DNA from: Dipteris shenzhenensis
Lineage: Eukaryota; Polypodiophyta; Polypodiopsida; Gleicheniales
NCBI GenBank assembly: GCA_047967505.1
Contig: CM106539.1
Direction: 5' to 3' (one strand)
Length of the DNA stretch: 64,000 nucleotides
Shown here piece by piece: positions 24,480 to 34,909 of the stretch. The notes beneath the pieces are model-generated. The model was not told where the DNA came from and made no database searches. It was given only the letters and a program-made list of their open reading frames with translations. The position numbers were made by a program, and so were the translations under genes. Each line of letters starts with the position of its first letter. Within the stretch, counting starts at the first letter, position 1.

Positions 24480-26927
24480 CTTTTTTCCTGTGCACTCTGT
24501 TTTGGTCCTTATCTAGCATGCCTGCCTTCTCGTCACTTCCTGCTCGACCTGCCGTATCGTAACTCTTCGTTTCCCTGCTCTGATGCGTCTGTTGTGGCGC
24601 TAGGGTTCTTATTCGCCGGCTGTCCTTTCCCTTGATGTTAAGGTTCGCAGACTGTTGGCTGTACTTATAAGTAGTGGCTAAGCTGGTTGAGCCCAAGCCA
24701 CTATAGAGTCTTAAAAGAGTTGAATGGAACTTGTTGTGAAAAGCTAGCGCTATATTAAGGAGCCGAGCTGTTACGTTTTTTGAGTTGTGATACGTTCAAT
24801 TGCAACTTAAATTATTGACAAGGGTCGCTCATTCATTTGAGTACATTGATTGTCATTGGTACACGCAAGACGCTAGGGTTAGTTTTAGTTGCTTTCGTTT
24901 GTAATATGGCGTGAAGGCTCCATAATCTCAAGAAGGTGTATTCTTCGATTCACTAAGTAGGACGTGTCTCATTGTTTCTACTTATGGCAAATGAGCAGGT
25001 TTATTTTTGAGGGATGTTGTCCTTTCTTTAAGGAGTCATGGTTGTACAAAGTAATGTATGCTAGAGCTGTGATGGGAAGACCTTATGCTTGTGGCTCTGA
25101 GGGACATGGCTTTGTGTGCTTGTGCAAGTGCGGATGCTTATACAATGAGTTACACCTACCATTAGTCGTTAAAATAGCTCATCCTTACTATAGCTTTGTG
25201 GAGTTCGTAATTGTATTCTTGTGGCTATCACAAGGTTTATGACTTATTTGTGTGCGTGTGTTTCTACAGAATGAATTTCAACATATTCTTGGATTCATAA
25301 AAGTTAGGATGTTTCTTAAATCTTGATGAAACCTAGGTAGAGAGTATAGCCATCATTATTTCACCACATGAACCTATAATAATAGCATTTGAAAGAGCTA
25401 ACGTGTTTAAGGAGTTTGCTTGCATACAAGTTTTTTATTTCTAGGGAATACTCCAATTACAAGTGAACAAGGCTAGTCTACTATTTATCGAGAAAGGCTT
25501 GTGGGTGGGCTGGTTTATTGTTGGGGGTAACTCACCCGCTTGGCTTGCTCCTATCCTACCCACCCCCATTCTATGAGTGTAAACCCCGAAGAGAGAGCAG
25601 GCATACCTCTCCTCGAAAGCGCGAGAGTTTATCCCTTGGTTTGTAGAGCCATGGCATGAGGGGTGGCGACTCAATGCCCAAACCACCAGTCCGAAGCCTT
25701 GAAGTAGTACTAGGCGTGGGTGAAATCAAGTAGAAGGCATGTTTAGTCTTTGAAGAAGTCACTGAGCGTAACTCTATTGAAAATGAATCGGATTAGGCAT
25801 GCGAAAGTTGGATAGACTTTTGCATGGGTAAACTTTCATAACCAAACTTAATTAAAAAAACTCAAATATGTCTTTGATTTCAATTAAGTCAAGCGGCTTG
25901 ATTGAAGGACAATTATAAAGAAAGACATTCCCTAAGCTTCAAGAAATATAATTTGTTGTGCCCATCTATGAAGATCCATTAAGCAAGGAAAATCAGAATA
26001 GTGGAGAGGCTTAAGCCCTTGTCTCTAATTTTGAAGGAGGGACATCCGAGGGTCCCAAAAACCTATTCAAAACTGCGAGTTGAAAGAAGAAGATTGGAAA
26101 AGAGCAAGGAAACCTTTGTGCTATATTTTTTGGACAAATATCAGGTGGCTCCCAATTGCCATAGTGACTTAAAATACTAGCTGGCCTATCTCAAACCCTT
26201 ACCTCATTAGTACCTTAAGAGATAGGGGTGCAGATCCAATAGTTATTGTTATTTTACTAATGTAGGGTCCACAAGATTTAGTACATATGAATAATCAAAA
26301 TAGTAAATTAATGGCAAGCTTGTTTGAATCATAAGGTATGAATAATCATGCTTAATATCGTTGAAAATGTGTCGGTCAAAAAATTTAAGTTATGCGAGAG
26401 CCTTACATGAGGGTACTGAGTTTGACTTTTTAAAAGGGCACGGGTGATTCAAGGAGGCTCAAGATTATAATGACATGCATTTGGATAGGATTGTAGTAGT
26501 AGGCATGTTATGGGTGTATTAAGTTATGCCACAACAGAGTGTTCTTGCAGAGGTTTGGAAGTTCCTTTTGTTTTTTTGCTTTCTTTTTCTTCTAACTAGA
26601 GACTACTTCAAAATGGCTTTTTTAGCCCCCCCCTCTCTAGCCAAAAGGGGGAAAAAAATGCTGTTTTCTTTTAGTAACTGTATATCTTTCAAAAATAATG
26701 AAGAGCAGCTCGCATTACGATCCGAACATGATGTGCCAAACTCATCTCTCATGTGATAGATGGAGTGTAAGCAATATGTGGGGAGCCACGACAATCGTGT
26801 ACTTTGTTTGATTATTAGTCGCTTGATATCCAGATAGAGATGTAGATTACGTGATATATTTTTCCTAGGCACAACACGTGTGTTGAAGCTTTTGTACTCC
26901 TTAAGTTGAGTGGAAAAGAAAGTAGTG
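24480..26927. other. intergenic, no gene seen
   Basis: Moderately AT-rich sequence with only short open frames on either strand. No motif, RNA gene or repeat end was recognised. Confidence 0.45.
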
Positions 26928-27018
26928 TAAAGTTGTATTGTATCTAACAACAAAAAATCTAAATTTGTATGATTGGACTTATTCTAGTCTTACAAAGGTA
27001 TATAAAGTTGTATTGTAT
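26928..27018 (+). mobile_element. 59-bp family-A 3' fragment with 16-bp target duplication
   Basis: The insert 26,944-27,002 (from ctaacaacaaaaaatc to cttacaaaggtata) is flanked by two perfect copies of TAAAGTTGTATTGTAT (26,928-26,943 and 27,003-27,018). The insert equals the last part of the 384-bp element at 30,838-31,221. Long target duplications and extreme 5' truncation are the mark of LINE-type retrotransposition. Confidence 0.92.
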
Positions 27019-27276
27019 GAAGGAAAATCAAAATTATTCAATAGTACCCCTTTGGTTTTACTTGTTTCGTTGGTGATTTAAAAATCATAAATGTGTATTC
27101 GCGACTACTTCTAGGGGCTTGAATAAGGCCACAATAAATTATAAGTTTCGTATGCCTCACATGTGTATTCTTTGATCAGCTAAGTATTTTTTTAAATTTA
27201 CTCCAAGATCATAAAAGAATGTGTGTCTTGAACTTGCCAATAAATCCATGCTAAAAAGTGGTGAAGTACTTAAAGC

Positions 27277-27462
27277 TTGGCAAAAGCAAGTAATTGTGCT
27301 TTTATGGTACAAAGAGTGGATTATTTTGGACATATCATCAGTCTTGAAGGCATAATTGTTGATCCAGCAAATGTACAGGTAATGGAAGGCTGCTTACTCC
27401 CTAGAATACAACCACTTAAGGGGATTCTTAGGGCGGATTTAATTTCACAGATGGGTTATTAA
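27277..27462 (+). pseudogene. Ty3/gypsy RT fragment
   Basis: The + strand encodes AKASNCAFMVQRVDYFGHII followed by SLEGIIVDPANVQVME, the region just after the Ty3 RT active site and at its junction with RNase H. Only this piece of about 60 residues survives. It differs from the chromodomain element at 34,369-41,116 and so comes from another Ty3 family. Confidence 0.85.
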
Positions 27463-27689
27463 AAAATATTGTATCGTGGCCTACAGAAGCGTAAGTGACT
27501 ATGTACGATCTCAAAGATGCTCTTATTGAACAACACTTGCAATAGAATGTTCAGATTTTTCAGTGCATGCCCCCTGGCCCTGCTGTCGCGTATGATCAAG
27601 GGCGGAGAGAGGCTGCCATATGGTAACATTTATCGGTGCTGGCTTAGCAGTTAGAAAGCTAGGTTGTTAGACCCTTGTCTTTCCCCAGG

Positions 27690-28170
27690 GTGAAAGCTAG
27701 GCATCTCCTGTCTGTACTATAGGGAGCGAGGCCTCCATTGTGGGTGTGCCTGCCCGAGATAGTAAGTAGAATCTTCTGGCAAATATGTGGTTAGTTGGGG
27801 CCAGGGGGAAATAGGCTGGTTATGGACTCAGTTAAGGGCTGGTTAAGGCCTTCAAGAGGTCAGTTAGATGCTGGCTATTGCTAGCTGGGCTTGGGCCAAA
27901 CAGGCCAAGCCAACCACCAACCAGGGTTGGGTAGCCGACCTGACCAGATCAGCCTGTTGTTTGGAGTATTTGAGGGTGCAGATTTCAGCCCTGCTGTGGT
28001 TCTTCAAGTTGTGGCTTTACTTTGCACTAAAGAGCAGAAGTTTTCCCAGCACTTGTACCCTGATGTCCATTGCAGTTTGACGTGCAGTTCTCTCTCTAAA
28101 ACAGTTTTCTCTCTCTAGATGTTTTTCTGCATTTCCGACTCCCATGCTATCTTCCGCTGCGTACTTTGAT
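27690..28170 (+). repeat. LTR-like repeat D, copy 1
   Basis: 27,840-28,130 matches 29,782-30,085 in the same orientation (shared segments include gcctgttgtttggag and gtgcagatttcagccctg). In addition, 27,690-27,800 is reverse-complemented at 28,490-28,615. The layout suggests a rearranged pair of LTRs; neither primer site nor TG/CA ends are clear. Confidence 0.55.
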
Positions 28171-28489
28171 GTATCAAAGCCCAAGGTAGCCTAAAGCCTT
28201 GGGAACGGAGAGAGCTCTTAGGTCGAAGGTGTTTGCTGCCGTTCGGAGGTGTGGACAGGTTGTGGCAAGAAGAAGCGAGGAACAGGCATGGTTGAAAGTC
28301 TACTTGTAGCCCCTTCTTTCTTTTCTTTCCCATACTTTCTCCCTTCACAAGAGGAAGGTTACCCTTTGAGATGGCAAGCTTGCTAGAGATGGCTGAGAAG
28401 CTGGTGAAGATAGATGCCTTGGCCAGGTCCACCTTTCTTGTACAAATACAAGTTAGCATCTGAGGCACATCTTTTGAAGTTTAATTTAT

Positions 28490-28615
28490 GTAAACCAGGC
28501 CATAAATAGGCCCTCTAGCCAGCCCCCAACTAACCACATCTTTACAGAAGATTCTACCTACTATCTCGATTGGGCACACCCACAATGAAACCCACGCTCC
28601 TATAGTACAGACAGG
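28490..28615 (-). repeat. inverted copy of part of repeat D
   Basis: Reverse complement of 27,690-27,800 (shared cctgtctgtactatag and gtgggtgtgcc blocks). On the - strand it continues into a TATA-like ctatttatgg, compatible with an LTR promoter. Confidence 0.65.
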
Positions 28616-28639
28616 AGGTAACTCACACACCCCCTCTCA

Positions 28640-29620
28640 GCTCCTAGATGTCGAACCAAACCCAAAGAGCTGGAGTGACTACATAGCATCTGAACAACCT
28701 CAGGTCCTCCTTCGAACTCGCCTCCTCGCCAAGTAGCCTTTGTATACTAGCCACACCATCTCATCCACAGCTCCTTGAGCACCCTAGTTCTCAACCTCCT
28801 TGGATGACAAGGCTGGCTGCTTCTGGCTGCTTCATGAGATTGCTCCCGGACCAGGGGTACAACTATTCTTTGATGTAGATCTCCTTGGGCTCCCCAATCT
28901 AAGTCACTCCAACTTTGAGGCTTCACTCCCTCTTCACCATCTTGGGAATGCCACAAGTCATTAAGATGAGTACGTGTAAGAGAAGAGAGCACATGGATTT
29001 TGTAGATCCCGTCGTCAATCGATCCTTCCAAAACCACCTAGCTTGTCCTTCCTTCCTGATAGCCAGTGACTCTTCTTCAAACTCCACGAGCTTCCCAGTC
29101 TTGCAAACTTCATGCACTGGCAATAGGTAGAAGGGAACATAAGAATCCGGGACTTATGCTTTCCCCCTCTGCCATTGGAAATGATGTTCCATCTTCCCTC
29201 ACCTTTGACTCGTACAGTGGACTTATCACCAATGCAGATATCACTTGAGTGTCACCGAAGTTCTTTGATCTTCTCTTGGGAATGTGTCATGTGCTTAGAA
29301 GCACCACTATCCACAATCCACTCTCGAGACTCACCAATGGTGCGACCTGCTGCCTCCCTACTCCAAGAAGATGGAATTCATGTGTTCACGAGCCCACGTG
29401 TACAAACACTGGGATTGTCGCGACTGCTGTTGACGAACTAGTTCGCTTCTCGTGGCTCCGCAGAGGGCACTTCCTCCAAAAGTGACCCGTATTGCCGCAT
29501 TGGTTACATGATCAATTTGCCTTCCAAGCCTCATGGTCCATATTAGACTTCATCCCACTTTTCTTTACCTTTGTTGTTATTTCCCTGCCTGATTGATTGC
29601 AGGGCCACCGAGGCTTCCAA
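28640..29620 (-). pseudogene. copia gag-protease fragment
   Basis: On the - strand, in order: a CCHC knuckle CNQCGNTGHFWRKC near 29,500; the protease motif REWIVDSGASKHMTHSQEK near 29,320; then a pre-integrase-like region, LEGSIDDGIYKIHVLSSLTR near 29,030. Integrase and RT are absent. Stops separate the segments. It is a different copia family from the element at 7,688-13,226, and it runs against the orientation of the D repeats on each side. Confidence 0.8.
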
Positions 29621-29781
29621 TTTTCTGCCTTGTGGAGGATTATCGAACCGCTCCTCCTAGTCCAACACTACATGCACCAGCTCCTCCCAAATGGGAGTGT
29701 TGAGTCTCGCACTCGTAATCAAGAATGAGTAGAATGTTGCATACTCACCAACGATATCTCCTACCCAGCATGACGTAGGGC

Positions 29782-30105
29782 TGGCTATTGCCAGCTGGGC
29801 TGGTGCCATACAGGCCAAGCCAACCAGCCAACCAGACCTAGTTGGCCAGTCTGCAGCCTTCCCCCGCTTTTATATAAAGGGCCATTGTGCTCATCATTTG
29901 TACACTTCTCAGGCGCTGTCCAGCCTGTTGTTTGGAGCATTCCTGGGTGCAGATTTCAGCCCTGGTATGGTTCTTTAAGTTGTGGTTTTATTCAGCAGTA
30001 AAGAGCAGAGATTTTTCCTGCACTTGTGCCCTCTCTAAACACATATCTCTCTCTCTAGATGTTTTTCTGCATTTCTCTCTCGCACACTATCTTCTGCCAC
30101 CCGGA
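29782..30105 (+). repeat. LTR-like repeat D, copy 2
   Basis: Matches copy 1 at 27,840-28,130. It contains a TATA box (ttttatataaagg near 29,870), followed by the shared block starting gcctgttgtttgg, in keeping with an LTR promoter and R region. Confidence 0.55.
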
Positions 30106-30407
30106 AAAAGTTTTTATTTTTTATTTTTTGGCATTGGTGTTTTCTCGTGTTTTGTTTCCGTGTGTGTGTTAGCATTGGTGTTCCGTTTGTTTATAAAATA
30201 AATAACTTAACATTATTCTCTCTCTTTACTAATACACAAGGTATAATCCAAGAAAAATAAATTAGATATGAAGTCTTTTATCTATGGTGTATCTGCCTTA
30301 CGCATGTTTAGAATGATTGAACATAAGCTGGAAACCAAAAGCGGGGAGCTGAACAGCCCGTTTTTCTTTTCGTTTCAAAAGAGAGTTTGATTGAGTATGC
30401 ATGTGCT

Positions 30408-30809
30408 TCTGCCGTATTAGCGGACATGCAAATTTCACCTTGTGAAGTTTTCGTCCAAGTTGCGGCCTGTTGGTATTGCGATAATTCTTTCTATCTTAAA
30501 TGGTACATTTCGTCATGGCTGAGTTTGCCCTTCACCTCCGGAGTGCCGACGGAAACTTAGCACGAAGACTTTGTATAAATGGATGCTCAAGTATGTGTGG
30601 GTGTGGATTTGTATGTGTGAGCATATATTTATACTATGGTCTTAGGCGCTGATGATGTCAGTGGGGATGTCATAGTAGCTAGTCCCTCCTATGCGTGATG
30701 GAGTTTATGGTTTTCAATCTTATGAGTGACTATCGTGAGATTGGAACTGCACTATGCTGTGTTTTTAGAGGATGAGTTTGGGAATGTTCCTGGATTCGTC
30801 TAGGTATAT
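30408..30809 (+). repeat. family-C repeat, single copy
   Basis: Runs from gcttctgccgtattagcgg to ctaggtatat. It matches the 559-bp tandem unit at 45,339-45,897 but lacks about 155 bp after 30,505. It carries the hammerhead-like core described separately and, downstream, the conserved block agctagtccctnctatgcg with a hairpin (gttttcaatctta paired with tgagattggaac). It has no coding potential. Confidence 0.85.
30518..30659 (+). ncRNA. hammerhead-like ribozyme core, permuted (family C)
   Basis: Stem III pairs GCTGAGT (30,518-30,524) with ACTTAGC (30,555-30,561). U16.1 is 30,524 and the cleavage site would follow T30,525. Stem I pairs GCCC from 30,527 with the GGC before CTGATGA, plus a U-G pair next to the core. 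CTGATGA is 30,649-30,655 and GAAA is 30,552-30,555. Stem II pairs TGTC (30,656-30,659) with GACG (30,548-30,551), adjacent to both core strands. A long hairpin (AGAC, GTATAAA, ATGCTC with their complements) links GAAA to CTGATGA. All three hammerhead stems are present, in the strand order 1-3-2. Activity is untested. Confidence 0.6.
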
Positions 30810-30825
30810 AGGAATGTAATTTTGC

Positions 30826-31233
30826 ATCTTTGTAGGAGAGAGAGAGTTTCTAGTTTTTTGGAAGTTTTTGTTTCTCGACTTGCTTGTTTATTTTTGCTTA
30901 GGTCACCTGCTTGGTTTCTTCTTTATTTCTTGTTTTCATTCTCTTTTGTTTATTTGACGTATTTTAGTAAGCACTGGGTTTGCCCAAGAGACTCCGCGGG
31001 TCTTTAGAAACCCAGTATAGCTGCTTATGCTTGGGCACTGATGACGACATAAGTGTTGCTTTGCTTGCTAAGTATGTCTTCCTTTTGTTTTTCATTAAAG
31101 TTTTTGTTTACCTCTTTTTTCTTCTCTTTCATTTTCTCTTTTATTTTCTTTGTAGATTTTTGATCTTTAGAACAACAAAAATTCTAAATTTGTATGATTG
31201 GACTTATTCTAGTCAAGGTATATCTTTGTAGGA
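30826..31233 (+). mobile_element. 384-bp SINE-like family-A element with 12-bp target duplication
   Basis: The element 30,838-31,221 is flanked by perfect ATCTTTGTAGGA copies (30,826-30,837 and 31,222-31,233). It starts with GA repeats and carries a permuted hammerhead-like core at 30,973-31,044. Next comes an intron-like pyrimidine tract (GTATGT to TTTCTTTGTAG). Its 3' end is shared with the short inserts at 26,944 and 49,092. It encodes no protein. Frequent T runs would stop Pol III, and no A/B boxes are seen, so Pol II transcription is likelier. Confidence 0.85.
30973..31053 (+). ncRNA. hammerhead-like ribozyme core, permuted (family A)
   Basis: Stem III pairs ACTGGGT (30,973-30,979) with ACCCAGT (31,010-31,016), all 7 bp. 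Cleavage would follow T30,980. Stem I pairs TGCCCAAG (30,981-30,988) with CTTGGGCA (31,030-31,037), all 8 bp. CTGATGA (31,038-31,044) directly follows stem I, and GAAA (31,007-31,010) shares its last A with stem III, exactly as in a hammerhead. A local hairpin AGAC/GTCT (30,989-31,003) separates stem I from GAAA. Stem II is weak here; CATAAG (31,048-31,053) can instead pair with CTTATG (31,024-31,029). Confidence 0.55.
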
Positions 31234-31389
31234 AGTGGTACATAAGTTTAAGAGGTTCATTTAGTTTTGTATGTTTTAAATAATTCATTCATTTTGGAGT
31301 GTACATAGCACTCACAAAATTATTATAGGTTAACTACAGTCTACTACCAATGATAATCGGCCTGCATTACATCAGTTTAAGACTGAGAG

Positions 31390-32560
31390 TCTTTAGGTTT
31401 GGATGTCTCTTATAAGTGCTTTTCCATCTTTGTAAACAGCCCATTTTCCTTCCTTTCGAGCATCCTTCACTTTAGCCAATTCAGTGGCCTTCATTTTGAG
31501 CTGAGTTGGGGTGAGCTCCTCCGCTATCCATATTTTAGTGCCTTTCAGCTTATTGGTTTGCTTAAGAATCTTGCTTCTTTTCATCTTGTTTTGGAAGCAT
31601 ACTTTGGCTTGTGTCCCCTCCTGTAAGACACCTATTACATCTTCAGCATCCCATTCTAGTTGTGGGGTTCTTGCCATGATATTTTCAAGTTTTTCCTTTT
31701 GAGTTCCTTCAAACCAGCCCTCTGGTAGCCCTCCTTGCGTACGAGTCGTGTATTAGCCACCCTCTTTTCCTGTTCTTGTACTTCTTCATACACATCCGAT
31801 GTGTTAACTTTAGTGTCCAGTGTTGCTGTAATTTCCTGTTTTACTGATTGGAGCTGATTTGTCCTGGACTTTAGTCACCATCTGTGGTGTGGGTGCTACT
31901 GTGTATCTGCAGTACCTCGTGAAAAATTTCCTGTTTTCCTTGTGCTTCCCATGCATCTGTTTTCCTTGCTAAAGCTGCAAGTCTGAGCTTGAGCTCACGG
32001 ATTTCTTGCTGTAAGTAATAAATATGGTCGTGGGTCTATCATGCTTACCATTCTCTTCTGCTGTAGATAGTTCTTTGCATATGGGGAAGGCACCCTTGCA
32101 AACACAGAGGGGGGAGGTGAGGGGAGAGCTGCAACGGAGGAATATAGTGCTTTTGTCGGGGTTGAGACAAGTGTCTTGATCTTGGGGAAGGCCACAGAAG
32201 TCTTGGCATCCCCATGCATAGTGGCCTGCATATATTCAGGCGCCCCTTGCTGTAACTAAACCCCAGGGTTGGGTTTTTGGGGCTCAGCCCAAACCCTGGG
32301 GTTACGTGTCCCTTGCTGAGGCGGACTGTGGCTTCTGGTGGCAGCGGTTGCTGGCTATTGTTGTGGTGGCTGTTGGCTTCTTTTGTGGCGGCGCTGTTGC
32401 TTGTGGTGGGTATGGGGAGAGAAGTAGAAATTATTATCGTCCACGGGGGGCCGAAAACGACCCATGGGACCCGAACGGTGTACAAGAAAAGTCTCCTCCG
32501 GTGTGGAAGGGTCAAGAATTTTCAAGTTCTTGACGGTACAAAAAGAGGCGGGTAACAAAA
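31390..32560 (-). pseudogene. LINE ORF1-like remnant (second LINE)
   Basis: The - strand has coiled-coil-like pieces (SVKQEITATLDTKVNTSDVY) and ends with KIWIAEELTPTQLKMKATEL and RKEGKWAVYKDGK. The latter resembles the C-terminal nucleic-acid-binding domain of L1-type ORF1 proteins. Frames change several times. It lies downstream of the larger LINE and parallels that LINE's own ORF1 at 42,685-43,296, so it is probably the start of a second, truncated LINE in the same orientation. Confidence 0.6.
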
Positions 32561-32604
32561 GATCCTAATGCTGCCGGCGAGGCAGTGGAAAGGACTGATG
32601 TTAA

Positions 32605-33234
32605 CTATGTGGAGTCTCCCAGTAACTTCCGGTAGTCCTCCCTAATGTGTGCATAACTGGGACACTGCAGAGCTATATGTGCCTCTGTCTCCACTGTTTG
32701 AGAGTCACAAAATCTGCATATTCTGGCATGTTGCGGAAGATTCAACCACGCTCCCTTCTCAATTGCAAGCATGTGAGATCTAGTCCGGAATCTAGCAATA
32801 TTTCTGCGATAGAGCAAGGGGATGGAAGTGCTGATGTATGCCTGAGCAGGGGCCTCTTTTGTCATATATGTGGACCAACATGTGGGGTTGATGTGATCTT
32901 GGTAATACTCCAGCTTCACCCTCCTCTTTGTTGTCAGCCATTGAGTCTGTAGAGTGCTCAGTAGGGACATCTGAAACTCTTGGATATCAATTCTTGCGGG
33001 TGGCATAGTCAGGTATGAGTCTACATTCCATCTGCTGAACCACTTCCTTATATCTGTCCCCCATCCTGTGCAAATGATCTTGCTCTTATGGTTCTTTTGA
33101 AGTTTCATGCTGGCCATCCATGCCGTGTGAGGTAATCTATCTGTTTGCATTTGTTGTACCTCCACTAAGTATTGCAGTACTCTAACCAAAGCATTGAACT
33201 CGATAGGTCTCCTGCCTGTTTCTAATAGTAGCAC
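32605..33234 (-). pseudogene. LINE ORF2 C-terminal region
   Basis: A 209-codon open stretch continuing the RT frame of 34,363-33,261 after a shift. It ends with a zinc-binding motif, RICRFCDSQTVETEAHIALQ then CPSYAHIR. Related C-x2-C...H...C tails occur at the ends of plant LINE ORF2 proteins. A related tail is found at 61,150-61,400. The LINE 3' end lies near 32,580. Confidence 0.8.
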
Positions 33235-33260
33235 CGAGTATGGAGTAGTTGCCTTTACAC

Positions 33261-34368
33261 CTAAGTGGCGGCGTAAGAAAGCCTTCTACATTTTTTCGAT
33301 CTCATTCCATGTCGATGGGGGGGAATGCTGCCTCCCCATACTTCCACTCCATAGAGTACTGTTTGAACCACATATGCATCAAACAAAATGTTCCGAATCT
33401 TCCAATTGCGAGTGTCGGTGTGCCTGTAGTCATTTTCAAAGTGATAGTATTTGCCCCAGCCTGTGTCTAGTCTTCTTTGGACACATTGCCACCATCTATG
33501 ATCTGCTGGAATATCAATTCCTAGGTATTTAAAAGTATTGACATATTCGAGGGGCTGTCCATCGAATATAATGTCTGGGGGATGTAAAGGCTGAATGGTG
33601 CACACTGCCATCATTTTGGTTTTGTTGACATTTACCTGCAGCCCGCTCTCTAGACAAAAGGTCTTCAATATCTGTAATAGTTTGTGCATGTGATCGGGAT
33701 CATATGCAAAAAGAACTATATCATCTGCATATAGCAGTAACAATATTACCCACACTCCTATTTTGGGGCCTTGTATGTCTTCTGTTGACATAGCTTCTTT
33801 TACAAGTTCTTCTAGCCTGTCAATGCATATCCCAAATAAAGTGGGTGAGAGTGGGCCGCCTTGCTTGACTCCCATGTTGCTTTGAAATGCAGTCGATAGT
33901 CCCTGAGATTGCTTCAATCGGCATAGAACTTTTTCATATATCCGGGAGATGCCCACTCTGAGTGTCAGAGGGACCTCCAGGATGTGCATTCTATCCCATA
34001 AACCTCCTCGTGGTACTGTATCAATTGCTTTTCTGAAATCAACAAAGCAACAGAGTAGAGTGTTTCTGTGTAATCTGCTTTCATCCATGAGGACCCTTAG
34101 TGTAACGAGGTGGTCTGCAGTTCTGTGTTCTTTGCAGAAGCCTGCTTGCCCAATAGCCCTTTTCTTGGCTTCTTCTGCCCAGCTGCTGATTTTTGCTTCA
34201 AGTATTGTACTAAAAAGTTTGGCTGGGGTGGAGCTAACCATTATAGTTCGATAATTGGTAACTGAATTTCTGTCGCCTCCCTTGAAAAGGGGCTGAACCC
34301 AATTTTCCTGCCAATCAAGCGGGAAACCATGTTGTAAAGCGTGTGTTAACACTTGTGATAGCCATTCT
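33261..34368 (-). pseudogene. LINE reverse transcriptase, 3' part of split ORF2
   Basis: A long open - strand stretch with RT boxes in order: LDWQENWVQPLFKGGDRNSV, NYRTIMVSSTPAKLF, a CCFVDFRKAIDTVPR box with the first catalytic Asp, GVKQGGPLSPTLFGICIDRL, the active site LLYADDIVLFAYD and VNKTKMMAV. This is an L1-type, non-LTR RT. Its 5' part lies at 41,117-42,564 on the other side of the Ty3 insertion, which cut the reading frame. The remaining frame is otherwise open for about 360 codons, so the copy is fairly young. Confidence 0.9.
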
Positions 34369-34890
34369 TGACACATCCCAGCACTCCTGAAACCCCTGAT
34401 CTGCAAACAAACCACACACAACATCAGATCTGAGCAGGCTGCTCACCACCCAACCGTGACATCTATGGGAAGTGATCCCGAATCAGAAGATGTCCCCTCC
34501 GAGCCACGAGCTGAGCTACTGGCACGAACTCCCAATCAGATCCAAACCAGCCTGGTGTCCCATACCGCCAGGTGGCGCTGTGAAGCCCTGGATTTGCCAC
34601 TGGGCCTTGGGCTACGCTAAGATGCAGGCGCGCGTCCGCGACTCAATCCAGGATCAGACCTAGCACCTGGGAACGAGACTTGCTCCCAACTGCACACTGA
34701 GAACTGAACCCCCTGGGCCTCTTTTATAGACTCGGGCCCCGGCGCCAAAAATAGCGAAGACCTATAAATAGTTCGTACCCTTGCCACTCAACCCGAGAAT
34801 CAAGCCTGCCTAGCTCTAAGCCTCCCTAGGCTAACTTGAGCTAGTTCTGTGTACCTAGTACACGTCAGATACCAATCCGTGCACATGACA
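34369..34890 (-). repeat. Ty3 3' LTR (522 bp)
   Basis: Read on the - strand it begins TGTCATGTGCACGG and ends GGGATGTGTCA. It differs from the 5' LTR at only a handful of positions, including a 2-bp indel near 34,622. Confidence 0.95.
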
Positions 34891-34908
34891 TACTCCCCCT
34901 CCTCTAAG
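34891..34908 (-). other. Ty3 polypurine tract
   Basis: On the - strand, agaggagggggagta lies directly before the 3' LTR, where plus-strand DNA synthesis is primed. Confidence 0.85.
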
Positions 34909-34909
34909 A

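Noticed and set aside
24346-24696. GC-rich open frames on both strands
   Set aside because: They overlap a 30-bp tandem repeat, encode no recognisable domain and conflict with each other.
30645-30800. C/D-box snoRNA in family C (TGATGA motifs)
   Set aside because: No CTGA box D at a suitable distance and no terminal stem. The TGATGA motif is explained by the hammerhead-like strand.
30973-31053. HDV-like ribozyme fold for the family-A core
   Set aside because: The nested pseudoknot order (P1, P2, P3, P1', P2') resembles HDV, but there is no G at the expected cleavage site, no C-N-R-A before P2' and no conserved L3. CTGATGA and GAAA adjacency fits a hammerhead better.
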